From Sphingobacterium paucimobilis HER1398 (lineage in GTDB: Bacteria > Bacteroidota > Bacteroidia > Sphingobacteriales > Sphingobacteriaceae), in assembly GCF_000416985.1 (NCBI RefSeq), contig NZ_ATDL01000022.1, positions 434,001 through 498,000 of the forward strand: a stretch of DNA of 64,000 bases. Reading direction: 5' to 3'. Below the pieces are notes generated by a model, which was given only the letters and a program-made list of their open reading frames with translations, was not told the DNA's origin and did no database searches. Numbering within the stretch: position 1 is the stretch's first letter; each line of letters opens with the position of its first letter. This document shows, piece after piece, positions 33,974 through 43,039 of this stretch. Made by a program: the position numbers and the translations under genes.

Positions 33974-34910
33974 AAGATTATTTCTTAAAAAAGCTACGGC
34001 TTTAGGTGTTGTTGCTTCACTAGCCTCATTAGATAGCTTTGCTGAAACAAAAGCATCCAAAGATGTAAAATTGACCATACTCCATAGCAATGATGTACAT
34101 AGCCGTATAGAACCATTTCCTATGGACGGCTCAAGAATGCAGGGCCTAGGCGGGGTCGCGCGCCGTAGTACTTTGATTCAAAAAATAAGAGCTGAAGAGA
34201 AGAATGTACTGTTGTTTGATGCAGGTGACATGTTTCAGGGCACCCCCTATTTCAATTTATTTGATGGGCAGGTGGAACTGGAGTTAATGTCAAAACTAAA
34301 GTACGATGCAGGTACATTTGGCAATCATGAATTTGATAACGGCCTTCAAGGTATATTAAAACACTTTGACAAAGCTAATTTTCCTTTTATCACTTCCAAT
34401 TACGATTTTTCGGAGACCGTCCTCGCAGGTAAAACGAAAGAATATCTTGTATTTGAAAGAGATGGGGTAAAAATCGGCGTATTTGCACTTGGAGTAGATG
34501 TAGAAGGCTTAGTAGACCCTAATGGCTACAAAGGAATGAAATACCTAGATCCTTTAGAAGTCACCAACCGTCTTGTTCCTAAATTAAAAAAAGACTTGAA
34601 ATGCGATCTCGTGATTTGCCTTTCTCATATGGGGTATTCTTACAAAGACGACACGATATCTGATTTAAAACTTGCTGCCAACAGTAGAGACATTGATTTA
34701 ATCATCGGCGGGCATACCCATACTTTTTTAGAGAAACCCACAGAAGTCAAAAATCTAGATGGCAAAATCACCTTAGTAAATCAAGTTGGATTTGGAGGAG
34801 CAAGTTTTGGAAGGATCGATTTCATTCTCAATCCCCGGACAAAGCGTAAGCAGGTATTACTAAGTAGTAATTATACCATTGACAAGAAACTAGAACAATC
34901 ACTCGCTTAG
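33948..34910 (+). CDS. Metallophosphatase (5'-nucleotidase N-terminal domain) with Tat-like signal
   Basis: 320 aa. The N-terminus has a twin-arginine motif (NRRLFLKK) before a hydrophobic stretch, so the folded, metal-loaded enzyme is probably exported by Tat. Calcineurin-type metal motifs are complete: HSNDVHS, FDAGDMFQG, GNHEFDNG, LSHMGYS and GGHTHTF. It lacks the C-terminal substrate domain, which is supplied by the overlapping upstream gene. This is the catalytic half of a UshA-like nucleotidase/phosphoesterase. The 26-nt overlap points to translational coupling. Confidence 0.87.
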   Translation: MEELQSLNRRLFLKKATALGVVASLASLDSFAETKASKDVKLTILHSNDVHSRIEPFPMDGSRMQGLGGVARRSTLIQKIRAEEKNVLLFDAGDMFQGTPYFNLFDGQVELELMSKLKYDAGTFGNHEFDNGLQGILKHFDKANFPFITSNYDFSETVLAGKTKEYLVFERDGVKIGVFALGVDVEGLVDPNGYKGMKYLDPLEVTNRLVPKLKKDLKCDLVICLSHMGYSYKDDTISDLKLAANSRDIDLIIGGHTHTFLEKPTEVKNLDGKITLVNQVGFGGASFGRIDFILNPRTKRKQVLLSSNYTIDKKLEQSLA

Positions 34911-34925
34911 AATTTTATCTTCCTA

Positions 34926-36167
34926 TTGAAAGCACTTGTACGGCTCTACATAAACTCTTATAAAGGACTATCTCCTGCTGCTTGGCTGTTGGCATTGGTC
35001 ATGCTTATCAATCGTACAGGATCTATGGTCATTCCTTTTCTGGGTATATATATGTCTTCAGAACTTGGTTTTTCCAAAACACAGATCGGCCTGGTACTGG
35101 GTTGTTTTGGCTTAGGCTCAGTAGCTGGTTCCTGGCTTGGCGGCTGGCTCACCGATCGATTCGGCAACTTCAAAGTACAGAGTTGGAGTCTGGTTCTAGT
35201 CATCCCCCTGTTTTTAATACTTCCTTTATTTCGTTCGTTTGAGGGGCTAGCGGGTATGATCTTTATATTGACACTCGTAGCGGATACATTTAGACCTGCC
35301 AACTCGGTGTCTGTTGCCCGATATGCAAAACCAGAGAATATCACTAGAGCATATTCCTTAAACCGTATGGCTGTCAACTTGGGGTTTTCGATAGGTCCTG
35401 CCCTTGGTGGGTTCTTGGCTACTTTTTCCTACAACTGGATATTCTATGGAAATGCGATTGCTGCGAGTATAGCTGTCGTTGTCTTTATTTACTTTTTTAG
35501 AAATAAGAAAGGAAATAGTCAATATACTCATCAAGAAACCAAAAAATCTTCGGAACAGCAGACTATCCCTGAAAGGAATGCATACCGAGATGGATTGTTT
35601 ATCGGATTCAACTTCTTCTGTTTCTTATTTTCCATGGCATTCTTTCAATTGATAACGACTTTACCTTTATTTTACAGAGATGTCCATCAACTAGATTCTA
35701 GTCAAATTGGATTACTACTAGGCTTCAGTGGCTTCGTCATTGTACTATTTGAGATGGTTTTGATACATTTGATCGAAAATCGAATGACAGTGAGACAGAT
35801 CATGCTTATGGGGACAGCTATTGCAGCTGCATCTTATTACATGCTCAATTTTGATTTTGGAATGATCTGGCTGTTCTTAGCAATGCTTGTACTTTCCACA
35901 GGGGAGATGCTGACGCTACCTTTCACTGCTACGATATCGATACAGCGGGCAGGAAAGAATAATCAGGGTGCGTACATGGGTTTTAATTCATTGGCATTTG
36001 CCGCTGCCAATATCTTCTCGCCCTACCTAGGCACCTACATTGCGGAACACTTTGGCTACAACGTACTATGGACAACTACCGGAACGGTCTTGTTAGTTGT
36101 AAGCATAGCATTCTATTGGATTATTTCCAAGATGAATTTCGTTCATAAGGCACACGAGTTAGGATAG
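34926..36167 (+). CDS. MFS transporter (drug:H+ antiporter-like)
   Basis: 413 aa with about twelve membrane helices. The loop between helices 2 and 3 has the MFS signature form GSWLGGWLTDRFGNFKVQ. The first half has QIGLVLGCFGLGSVAG and the second half QIGLLLGFSGFVIVLFE, showing the usual internal duplication. It resembles the DHA1/MdtH-type exporters; the substrate is unknown. The start is a TTG at 34926, 15 nt after the nucleotidase stop, because no ATG lies before the first helix. The last 47 nt overlap recR on the other strand. Confidence 0.83.
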   Translation: MKALVRLYINSYKGLSPAAWLLALVMLINRTGSMVIPFLGIYMSSELGFSKTQIGLVLGCFGLGSVAGSWLGGWLTDRFGNFKVQSWSLVLVIPLFLILPLFRSFEGLAGMIFILTLVADTFRPANSVSVARYAKPENITRAYSLNRMAVNLGFSIGPALGGFLATFSYNWIFYGNAIAASIAVVVFIYFFRNKKGNSQYTHQETKKSSEQQTIPERNAYRDGLFIGFNFFCFLFSMAFFQLITTLPLFYRDVHQLDSSQIGLLLGFSGFVIVLFEMVLIHLIENRMTVRQIMLMGTAIAAASYYMLNFDFGMIWLFLAMLVLSTGEMLTLPFTATISIQRAGKNNQGAYMGFNSLAFAAANIFSPYLGTYIAEHFGYNVLWTTTGTVLLVVSIAFYWIISKMNFVHKAHELG

Positions 36168-36741
36168 AACGCCCCAATGTTATCTCATCCACATATTCCA
36201 ATTCTCCACCAAAGGCAATACCACGAGCAATTGTACTTACCTCTACATCAAACTCACGAAGCTTACGATACAGATAGAATATAGTCGTATCACCTTCCAT
36301 AGTTGCACTGAGAGCCAATATAACTTCTTTCACCTCTCCTTTACGCAAGCGCTCCAAAAGACCTTCTATTTTTAAATCAGAAGGTCCTATACCATCCATT
36401 GGCGATATCAATCCTCCTAGAACATGGTACACCCCTTGGTATTGATTTGTATTTTCAATAGCCATTACATCCCGAGTATCTTCGACCACACATATCGTAG
36501 ACTTGTCCCGCTTTATCGACCGACAGATTTCACAGATAGGCTCATCAGAAATATTATAACATTCCTGACAATATTGAATTTTTTCCTTCAACTGGTCAAT
36601 AGCTTGGGTAAAGCGGCTTACCTCTTGATCCGACTGTTTCAATAGGTGCAATACCAAACGTAATGCTGTCTTGTTGCCGATTCCAGGCAGGCGACCAAAC
36701 TCTTCGACTGCATGCTGCAATAATTTGGAGGAGAAATTCAT
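36121..36741 (-). CDS. recR: Recombination protein RecR
   Basis: 206 aa, standard length. It has the helix-hairpin-helix near the N-terminus (GRLPGIGNKTALR), a four-Cys zinc finger (CQEC and CEIC) and the Toprim domain (CVVEDTRDVMAIE). RecR acts with RecO and RecF to load RecA at gaps and stalled forks. The ATG at 36741 is preceded by a perfect -7 box only 4 nt away, suggesting a leaderless message. Its 3' end overlaps the MFS gene by 47 nt, tail to tail. Confidence 0.95.
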   Translation of the reverse strand: MNFSSKLLQHAVEEFGRLPGIGNKTALRLVLHLLKQSDQEVSRFTQAIDQLKEKIQYCQECYNISDEPICEICRSIKRDKSTICVVEDTRDVMAIENTNQYQGVYHVLGGLISPMDGIGPSDLKIEGLLERLRKGEVKEVILALSATMEGDTTIFYLYRKLREFDVEVSTIARGIAFGGELEYVDEITLGRSILTRVPYERNSSWK

Positions 36742-36745
36742 TACA

Positions 36746-36753
36746 CAAAAGTA
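36746..36753 (-). promoter_or_regulatory. Candidate -7 element (TACTTTTG) 4 nt before the recR ATG
   Basis: Exact TAnnTTTG match on the minus strand with the same spacing to the start codon as the pseudouridine synthase gene at 7797. Confidence 0.4.
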
Positions 36754-36864
36754 AAAAGTAATTTCCTATTTTCAGCATTGACGAACTCTTTTCAATACTG
36801 GTATTGCATACTCTTTCCTGTTTCGCTATATTGTGGCATATTGTTCACGATATCATAAGTATAT

Positions 36865-37569
36865 ATGACAGGAGAGACTAGAATCAGAAATTCATTTGCC
36901 AATAAGACATGGCAAGAAATAAAAGTGAAAGACTCATGGCAGATTTTCAAAATTATGTCTGAGTTTGTAGATGGTTTTGAAAAACTGGCCAAGATAGGTC
37001 CTTGTGTATCTATATTTGGTTCAGCACGCACACCCGAAACACACCATTACTATGAGATGGCTGTAGAAATAGCAAAACTTCTCGCTGAAAAAGGCTACGG
37101 TGTAATCTCAGGTGGAGGCCCTGGCATCATGGAAGCTGCTAATAAAGGTGCTTATCTAGCTGGTGGTAAATCAGTAGGTTTGAACATTGAGCTCCCCTTC
37201 GAGCAATTTCATAACAAATACATCGACAGGGACAAGATCATGGAGTTCAACTACTTCTTCGTCCGTAAAGTAATGTTTATGAAATACTCGCAAGGATATA
37301 TTGTTATGCCTGGAGGGTTCGGTACCATGGACGAGTTGTTTGAAGCGATAACGCTAATTCAGACTGGAAAAATTGCTCGATTCCCTATTATTTTAGTAGG
37401 ATCAGACTATTGGGGAGGATTAATAGAATGGGTAGAAAAAACAATGCTCTCCAACGCTTATATCGCCTCAGAAGATCTAAAATTATTCCGCTTGGTAGAT
37501 ACTGCAGAAGAAGCTGTGGAACATATCTTCCGCTTCTATGACAAATACCTGTTGAAACCGAATTTTTAG
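36865..37569 (+). CDS. LOG family protein (TIGR00730, nucleoside 5'-monophosphate phosphoribohydrolase-like)
   Basis: 234 aa. The Rossmann-type fold carries the family motifs VSIFGSARTP, SGGGPGIMEAANKGA and PGGFGTMDELFEA; the last is the PGGxGTxxE catalytic motif. Family members release the base from AMP or cytokinin riboside monophosphates. An N-terminal extension of about 40 residues precedes the core. It is a single-gene unit ending in a terminator. Physiological role in this phylum is not settled. Confidence 0.87.
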   Translation: MTGETRIRNSFANKTWQEIKVKDSWQIFKIMSEFVDGFEKLAKIGPCVSIFGSARTPETHHYYEMAVEIAKLLAEKGYGVISGGGPGIMEAANKGAYLAGGKSVGLNIELPFEQFHNKYIDRDKIMEFNYFFVRKVMFMKYSQGYIVMPGGFGTMDELFEAITLIQTGKIARFPIILVGSDYWGGLIEWVEKTMLSNAYIASEDLKLFRLVDTAEEAVEHIFRFYDKYLLKPNF

Positions 37570-37576
37570 AAACTAA

Positions 37577-37601
37577 AAAAGCCACCAATACGGTGGCTTT
37601 T
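37577..37601 (+). terminator. Terminator between the LOG gene and the Oar-like gene
   Basis: 10-bp stem AAAAGCCACC/GGTGGCTTTT with a 5-nt loop AATAC. It can serve both convergent genes. Confidence 0.88.
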
Positions 37602-37621
37602 CCATTATATCAAGTGAATGA

Positions 37622-40600
37622 CTAATTAAAGATATATCTAATACCAAATTGTCCTTGCCATCTAGATGCTATTGATGACACTGAATATGGCTGATTATCT
37701 TTTGGAGCTGCAAAATTGAATCCTTTTTCATTACTGTTGTAAGAAACTAGTTGATAAGCTCCATTACTTACAGAATAACTACGTCCCCAATCTTTATTCA
37801 AAAGGTTTCCTACATTAAAAATGTCAAATGTCAGCTGCAATCTGTTTTTCGAACCATTAAAGACGCCACCGATATCTTGTGCGATACGCAAATCAAACTG
37901 ATGTTCCCACGGCATGAAAGCACCATTACGCTCAGCATACTGTCCTCTTCTTGTTTTCAAATATTCATCTCCCTCGATGAAAGCATTATAAGCTTCCCAT
38001 TGTTGTTGAGGTGTAGCAATGACCTTTTTATCCTTGTCTTTTAAATCAACAAATTTGATTTCGTTGGCATTATTGGGCACATACAATAAATCGTTACCAT
38101 TTGCTCCATCCCCATTGAGATCTCCATTGTAAAGATAGGTGAACGCTCCTCCTGATCTACCCGCATAAAACAAGTTGATTGATGTGCCAAACATTTTATC
38201 TTTACCATAACTGATACTATATCCTAAGTTACCAACAATACGGTGCCTTAAATCAAAATTAGAATTAGATAATGATGGATTATTGGGATCGTCAACAATC
38301 TGCACAAACTGCCAGTTCGAACGGGCTGTACTACTAGAACCGTCGTTAACAGCTTTTGAATGTCCATATGTATAAGCAACCATAGCATTAAAACCACTAT
38401 TAAAGCTTTTCTGCAACTGACCTGTCAGACTATACGTATATCCCTTATTCGTGTTATCTATTAAAATAACGTTAGTAAAATCCTTGCTATTAACACGCTT
38501 ACCTCCATAATTAGGTCTTAAGTCAACTCCTCCTGACAGATCTTTGTCAATTGTTCCATTGGCACCAGCGATATTAATATCAGAGTATACAATATTATTA
38601 ATTGTCTTTGAATAAATTCCTTCAACTGTTGCCAAAATACCATAAGGAAGCTTGAAATCACCAGCAAGATTAAAACGTCCGACCTGAGGTATTTTAAAAT
38701 CTTCACTAACTAAGTTAACCTCAGCTCGCGTAGACCCCGCCCCCATATTTTTTTGGTTTTCTATACTAGGATCAAAACCATTCCCTCCATTGATGTCATT
38801 CCCTCTAGCAAACACTGTCCCAAAATCAACACCGTTGTTGCTAAACTGATTCGACAACCACACAAATGGTACTCGTCCTGTAAATATACCCGCGCCACCT
38901 CGGATTACAATCGAGCGATCTCCCTGTACATCATAATTAAAACCAATACGAGGAGAGAACAACAGTTTACCACTTGGAGTACGGTCGGTACGATAGCCAG
39001 GGAAAGACTCCTCAATTTTTTCGTTACGCAACGGCTTATCATTGAATACTGGAACATCTACACGTAAACCGTAAGTAAGCTTTAAATTAGAATTCAATAA
39101 TGATTCCCCTTGAGCATAAAACCCTAATTGGGCAGCATTAAATTTTGCTTCGGGTTGAACACCGTCGTCATTTAATGCATAAGTTACTTCAACCTGATTT
39201 GGCTTATTATTTATATAATCTTGCACCGAGTTGAATTGCCAATATCCATTCGCGTTATTAATAAACAAATTCCTGAATTTGAAAAACTCATTATGCGTAC
39301 CAAAAGTAAAAGTATGATTTCCAACATTCCATTTAAAATTATTGGTAAATTCAAACACATTTTGGTCTAAACTATTAGCCGTTGAACTCCTTTGTGAGCC
39401 AAAATCGACAGAGTTACCAGAAATATTATCTATGTTTCGGATAGTGATCTGAGGAAACAAACTTCCTGAAATATCACGACTATCTTTTACAGAGGTATAA
39501 CCCACAATTAGATTATTAGAAAACCTACTATTAAAATTACTTCTTAACTCTGCAACAAAACCATGTTGTTTGTTAGAGAACTTATACGCATTATTACCAA
39601 AACGTAAATAAGAAGAGCCTCGTCCTATATTATCGTCAAAAGCATCAATGAAATTATATCGCGCCGAAAGCTGATGTTTATCTGAAATATTATAATCAAT
39701 TTTGGCAAAAATCTTATTATTCTCTGTTCGCGCGTCCATAGGCCCATAAGAACCTACGTCATATCCGTATTTATCTAACGTATGTTTCGCTATAAGCTCA
39801 GCTGTTTCTACAGAAATAGCAGCGCCTGGTTCCCCCGCCGCATAAGACAATGGAGCGGTACGTCGTCCCATCTCTCCATTTAGGAAGAAAAACAATTTAT
39901 CTTTTATAATTGGTCCCCCAACACGAAAACCAAACTGATTGTCTGTAAATTTATCAGACTTCTGTCTAGTTAACACGTCCTTACCTATAGTGTTTTGATT
40001 TCTCCCGAAAAAATATACCGATCCTTCTACCGTATTCGTTCCTGATCGTGTAACAGCATTGACACCACCACCAGTGAAGTTACCAAATGTCACATCATAA
40101 GGCGCCAATACAACCTGAATCTCCTGTATTGCATCAAGTGATATAGGTTGTGTACTAGCTTGTCCACCAGGTGTACCAGAGCCTGCTAATCCAAATACAT
40201 CATTATTAACGGCCCCATCAATGGTAATGTTATTATAACGATTATTTGCTCCACCAAAAGAGTTACCATTAGCTTGAGGTGTTAACCTGGTAAAATCCTG
40301 AAGACTACGACTAAGAGTAGGCATACTTTCCAACTGACGTTTAGACACTGTGGTGGATGCTCCTGTTTTCGTTCCTCTCGTCACAGTAGCATTAACCATA
40401 ACCTCTTCTAAGGCAGTTGATGAAGCGCCAAATATAGGATTCAACACAAAAGGCTGCCCCAATTGAAGATATACATCTTCATAAACTATCGGACTTTGTC
40501 CAACATAAGTGATCTCTACACGGTAGGGGCCACCAACCCGCATATTAGCAAGATTAAAGCGTCCTGCTGAGTTAGCAGAGCCAGAATAAGCTGTTCCCGA

Positions 40601-40750
40601 GGGCACGTGGACAGCTTTAATAGTTGCACCAACAGTCACCTGTCCTGAGGACTCCGTTACGACCCCATTCATGCTACTTGTTGTTACCTGGGCTTGGATA
40701 GTACCATAGCTGGCCAAAACCAAAGCGAAAAAAAGTAAAGATTTTTTCAT
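37622..40750 (-). CDS. Oar-like TonB-dependent outer-membrane receptor
   Basis: 1042 aa. Signal peptide (about residues 1-20, ending QAQ), then a carboxypeptidase-regulatory-like domain (28-110), a plug domain with YNNITIDGAVNNDVFGL and the ALDQ-type segment LDAIQEIQVVLAPYDVTFGNFTGGGVNAVTRSGTN, and a large barrel ending in an aromatic C-terminal residue pattern (IRYIFN). This combination matches Oar, the OmpA-related protein first known from Myxococcus and widespread in Bacteroidota. Oar exports the protease/signal PopC in Myxococcus; the substrate here is unknown. No SusD partner lies nearby. Confidence 0.88.
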   Translation of the reverse strand: MKKSLLFFALVLASYGTIQAQVTTSSMNGVVTESSGQVTVGATIKAVHVPSGTAYSGSANSAGRFNLANMRVGGPYRVEITYVGQSPIVYEDVYLQLGQPFVLNPIFGASSTALEEVMVNATVTRGTKTGASTTVSKRQLESMPTLSRSLQDFTRLTPQANGNSFGGANNRYNNITIDGAVNNDVFGLAGSGTPGGQASTQPISLDAIQEIQVVLAPYDVTFGNFTGGGVNAVTRSGTNTVEGSVYFFGRNQNTIGKDVLTRQKSDKFTDNQFGFRVGGPIIKDKLFFFLNGEMGRRTAPLSYAAGEPGAAISVETAELIAKHTLDKYGYDVGSYGPMDARTENNKIFAKIDYNISDKHQLSARYNFIDAFDDNIGRGSSYLRFGNNAYKFSNKQHGFVAELRSNFNSRFSNNLIVGYTSVKDSRDISGSLFPQITIRNIDNISGNSVDFGSQRSSTANSLDQNVFEFTNNFKWNVGNHTFTFGTHNEFFKFRNLFINNANGYWQFNSVQDYINNKPNQVEVTYALNDDGVQPEAKFNAAQLGFYAQGESLLNSNLKLTYGLRVDVPVFNDKPLRNEKIEESFPGYRTDRTPSGKLLFSPRIGFNYDVQGDRSIVIRGGAGIFTGRVPFVWLSNQFSNNGVDFGTVFARGNDINGGNGFDPSIENQKNMGAGSTRAEVNLVSEDFKIPQVGRFNLAGDFKLPYGILATVEGIYSKTINNIVYSDINIAGANGTIDKDLSGGVDLRPNYGGKRVNSKDFTNVILIDNTNKGYTYSLTGQLQKSFNSGFNAMVAYTYGHSKAVNDGSSSTARSNWQFVQIVDDPNNPSLSNSNFDLRHRIVGNLGYSISYGKDKMFGTSINLFYAGRSGGAFTYLYNGDLNGDGANGNDLLYVPNNANEIKFVDLKDKDKKVIATPQQQWEAYNAFIEGDEYLKTRRGQYAERNGAFMPWEHQFDLRIAQDIGGVFNGSKNRLQLTFDIFNVGNLLNKDWGRSYSVSNGAYQLVSYNSNEKGFNFAAPKDNQPYSVSSIASRWQGQFGIRYIFN

Positions 40751-40778
40751 ATTAATTTTTAGATAGTTATATCGGCAG

Positions 40779-40807
40779 CAAAATTAATAAGAGTATTATC
40801 AAAACAA
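40779..40807 (-). promoter_or_regulatory. Promoter of the Oar-like gene
   Basis: On the minus strand a TTG (40805-40807) lies 18 nt before a perfect -7 box TAATTTTG (40779-40786). The leader to the ATG at 40750 would be about 22 nt. Confidence 0.6.
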
Positions 40808-41146
40808 TACGGTTAACATAAATTTAATACACAGAACATCAGCACATAACAACACTCCAATGACAACTTATGCAACAAAAAATCCATTTATTTCAAAATA
40901 CAATCCCAACAAACATCTTTTTTTGAAAACTCATTCAAAAACTAAAGAATAAATTATAATTTTAACAATAATTAACACTTGAATAATTTCTAAAATAAGT
41001 TATGCACATATAGTCATTCGTAACAAACCTTGGTTACAAAAACAACTAAACAAAAAGAAAACAAGATATTTAAATAAAAAAAAGACTGATTTAAATAACT
41101 TCAATATCCTATGGTATCGAAAAAAATTATTAGAAAGAGATGAAGT
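40808..41146. other. AT-rich gene-free stretch
   Basis: Very AT-rich, with no reading frame of note on either strand. A short palindrome AACCTTGGTT lies near 41030. I see no RNA gene, strong hairpin or repeat in it. Confidence 0.6.
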
Positions 41147-41794
41147 CTATGATATATTACTGAAGGAATCCACATACTCCAAAGAGATGATCTTTTCATT
41201 CATCATACGAACGCGCTGTCGACGGCTGGAAATATCATATACAACCGTCAATTTTTCTCCATTCTTTTCAATTCCCTTACGTATCGCATCGACTCCTTGA
41301 TCTATCAAAAATGTCTCGAATTCGTACAGACGCCCTACCCTATTATCAATAAAAGTCACATAAATCGTCCTAGAAAAGTACACATTGGACAAGAAAGTTT
41401 CCATCTTCTGGAATAACGAAAGGACGACCACCATCAGCACAGCTAGTGAAATACCCAGTATAAACTGGCCAAATCCCACCAACATTCCTACCGCAGCCAC
41501 AGTCCATATCACTGCTGCGGTAGTCAATCCCTGAACGGAAAATTTACCTCTAAAAATAACGCCTGCTCCCAAGAATCCAATTCCTGTAACGATATTCGCA
41601 GCAATCCGATCATCTGAAAGATTTCCTAAACGAGACGCCATAGTAAATATTGTGGCACCTAGACAAATCAAGATCACCGTTCGGAATCCAGCAGACTTAT
41701 TTCTATACTCCCGCTCCATCCCCACAATAGAACCACATAGAAGAGACACCAGAACCGTTTGTAAATTCTCATTGGAGAAAAAAACTTCTAACAT
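41147..41794 (-). CDS. MgtC/SapB family membrane protein
   Basis: 215 aa from the ATG at 41794 (MLEVFFSNENL). The N-terminal four-to-five-helix domain shows the MgtC pattern: GSIVGMEREYRNKSAGFRT, the TGIGFLGAGVIFRG motif and GLTTAAVIWTVAAVGM. A soluble C-terminal ACT-like tail follows (YVTFIDNRVGRLYEFETFL). MgtC proteins modulate the F1Fo ATPase and phosphate or magnesium stress in pathogens; the role in free-living Bacteroidota is unknown. A start at 41842 is possible but adds residues before the conserved N-terminus. Confidence 0.87.
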   Translation of the reverse strand: MLEVFFSNENLQTVLVSLLCGSIVGMEREYRNKSAGFRTVILICLGATIFTMASRLGNLSDDRIAANIVTGIGFLGAGVIFRGKFSVQGLTTAAVIWTVAAVGMLVGFGQFILGISLAVLMVVVLSLFQKMETFLSNVYFSRTIYVTFIDNRVGRLYEFETFLIDQGVDAIRKGIEKNGEKLTVVYDISSRRQRVRMMNEKIISLEYVDSFSNIS

Positions 41795-41954
41795 AACGCT
41801 CGAAAAATAAAATTCACTACTATTTATATAGGTCCTATTCAAGCACCGCTACACGTGTCTGGAAAGTTATCCATAAACAGATAAAAAAACAAGAAGATTA
41901 TTGTGCCTTATTAAACTAAAGTTTACATTTATAACAACTTTAATATCGAACCTT

Positions 41955-42920
41955 ATGATCTTACAAGGACGTCTACCCAAAATGACAGGAATTGTGCTTA
42001 CCCTCTTGTTATTAAATTCTTGCGCATCCTATAATTATTCTTCTTTTTCGTCCCAATTGAGACACAGTAACTGTAACCAACAAAATGTATACAATTATCA
42101 CGCAAGCGATCTTCCAATCCCACTGCATCAGTTGAAAATAGACACGATATTAAGTTCTAAGATATCAAAGAAAAGTCTGAACATAGCGAATGCAATAGGC
42201 ATCTTAGATCAACTGACTCAATACACGCACGCTAAAAACAGCGTAAAAACCGCATCCGTCGAACACAAATTAGACATGATGAGTTTGAGGCTTGATATCT
42301 TTCAGAAAATAAACAACGCATCCCTTATCGTATCTGCAGTTTCTTCAGAACTAGACTGCGAAGAAGAACGAACCAGTCAAATCGCAAATTTTTTGGAAGG
42401 CAAACAAAGTGATCTAGAGTCTAAACTTACCATTAGCGCCATCGTTATAGGGGCTAGTGGAGCCATTGCTACGGGAGGAACTATCAGTAATGAACGTGTG
42501 AGCAATACGATTGGCATCGGGACAGGTATTGCCGAGGCTTCTATTGGTCTATTTATGCTGTTCAATAAGCGTAAAATAGAGTTCTATCACGAGAGAAATG
42601 CGTTAAGAGATATATGGTTCGGAAGCGAGACATCCGCCAACTTCCCTCCTTTTATCTGGTACTATCTAAACTATGCTGACCCCAACGAAGCGGATACCAA
42701 ATCAGTCAGAAAACAGATTATCGAAAAGTGGAAAAATTTCGGACAAATAGACGAAGAAGATGAAGAGCTGGTACTAGATAAACTCTATTTTGGTAAAGGT
42801 GGCAGATACAAAGCTGAAGAACTTAATAACCGTGCAGATATGTATGACCAAGTCGAATCACACATCAACTTACTCAAACAAGAGCTTATGGCCCTATCGC
42901 TAGAGATCGAAAAAATTTAA
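41955..42920 (+). CDS. Hypothetical lipoprotein with Gly/Ala-rich hydrophobic region
   Basis: 321 aa from ATG 41955; not recognised. A lipoprotein signal (lipobox NSC, Cys23 counted from this start) follows basic residues. The middle is helical (VEHKLDMMSLRLDIFQKINNASL), then comes a glycine-rich hydrophobic stretch of about 40 residues (AIVIGASGAIATGG and GIGTGIAEASIGLFMLF) resembling glycine-zipper segments of membrane-inserting proteins. The C-terminal part is charged and helical and ends in a coiled-coil-like segment. The ATG at 41982 is an alternative start. It diverges from the MgtC gene. Confidence 0.7.
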   Translation: MILQGRLPKMTGIVLTLLLLNSCASYNYSSFSSQLRHSNCNQQNVYNYHASDLPIPLHQLKIDTILSSKISKKSLNIANAIGILDQLTQYTHAKNSVKTASVEHKLDMMSLRLDIFQKINNASLIVSAVSSELDCEEERTSQIANFLEGKQSDLESKLTISAIVIGASGAIATGGTISNERVSNTIGIGTGIAEASIGLFMLFNKRKIEFYHERNALRDIWFGSETSANFPPFIWYYLNYADPNEADTKSVRKQIIEKWKNFGQIDEEDEELVLDKLYFGKGGRYKAEELNNRADMYDQVESHINLLKQELMALSLEIEKI

Positions 42921-43039
42921 TAGGATTAACGGATCCACCTAATGTAATAATTCTGTCGAAAAAGATCAGAAATATTAAATCTTAATCGCTATTTAACATG
43001 GATATTGTTAATATTGGGTATAATTAAAACTAAAAACTC

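Noticed and set aside
40808..41146. Possible regulatory RNA in the AT-rich gap
   Set aside because: The sequence is simply AT-rich; no stable stem or conserved motif was found by eye.
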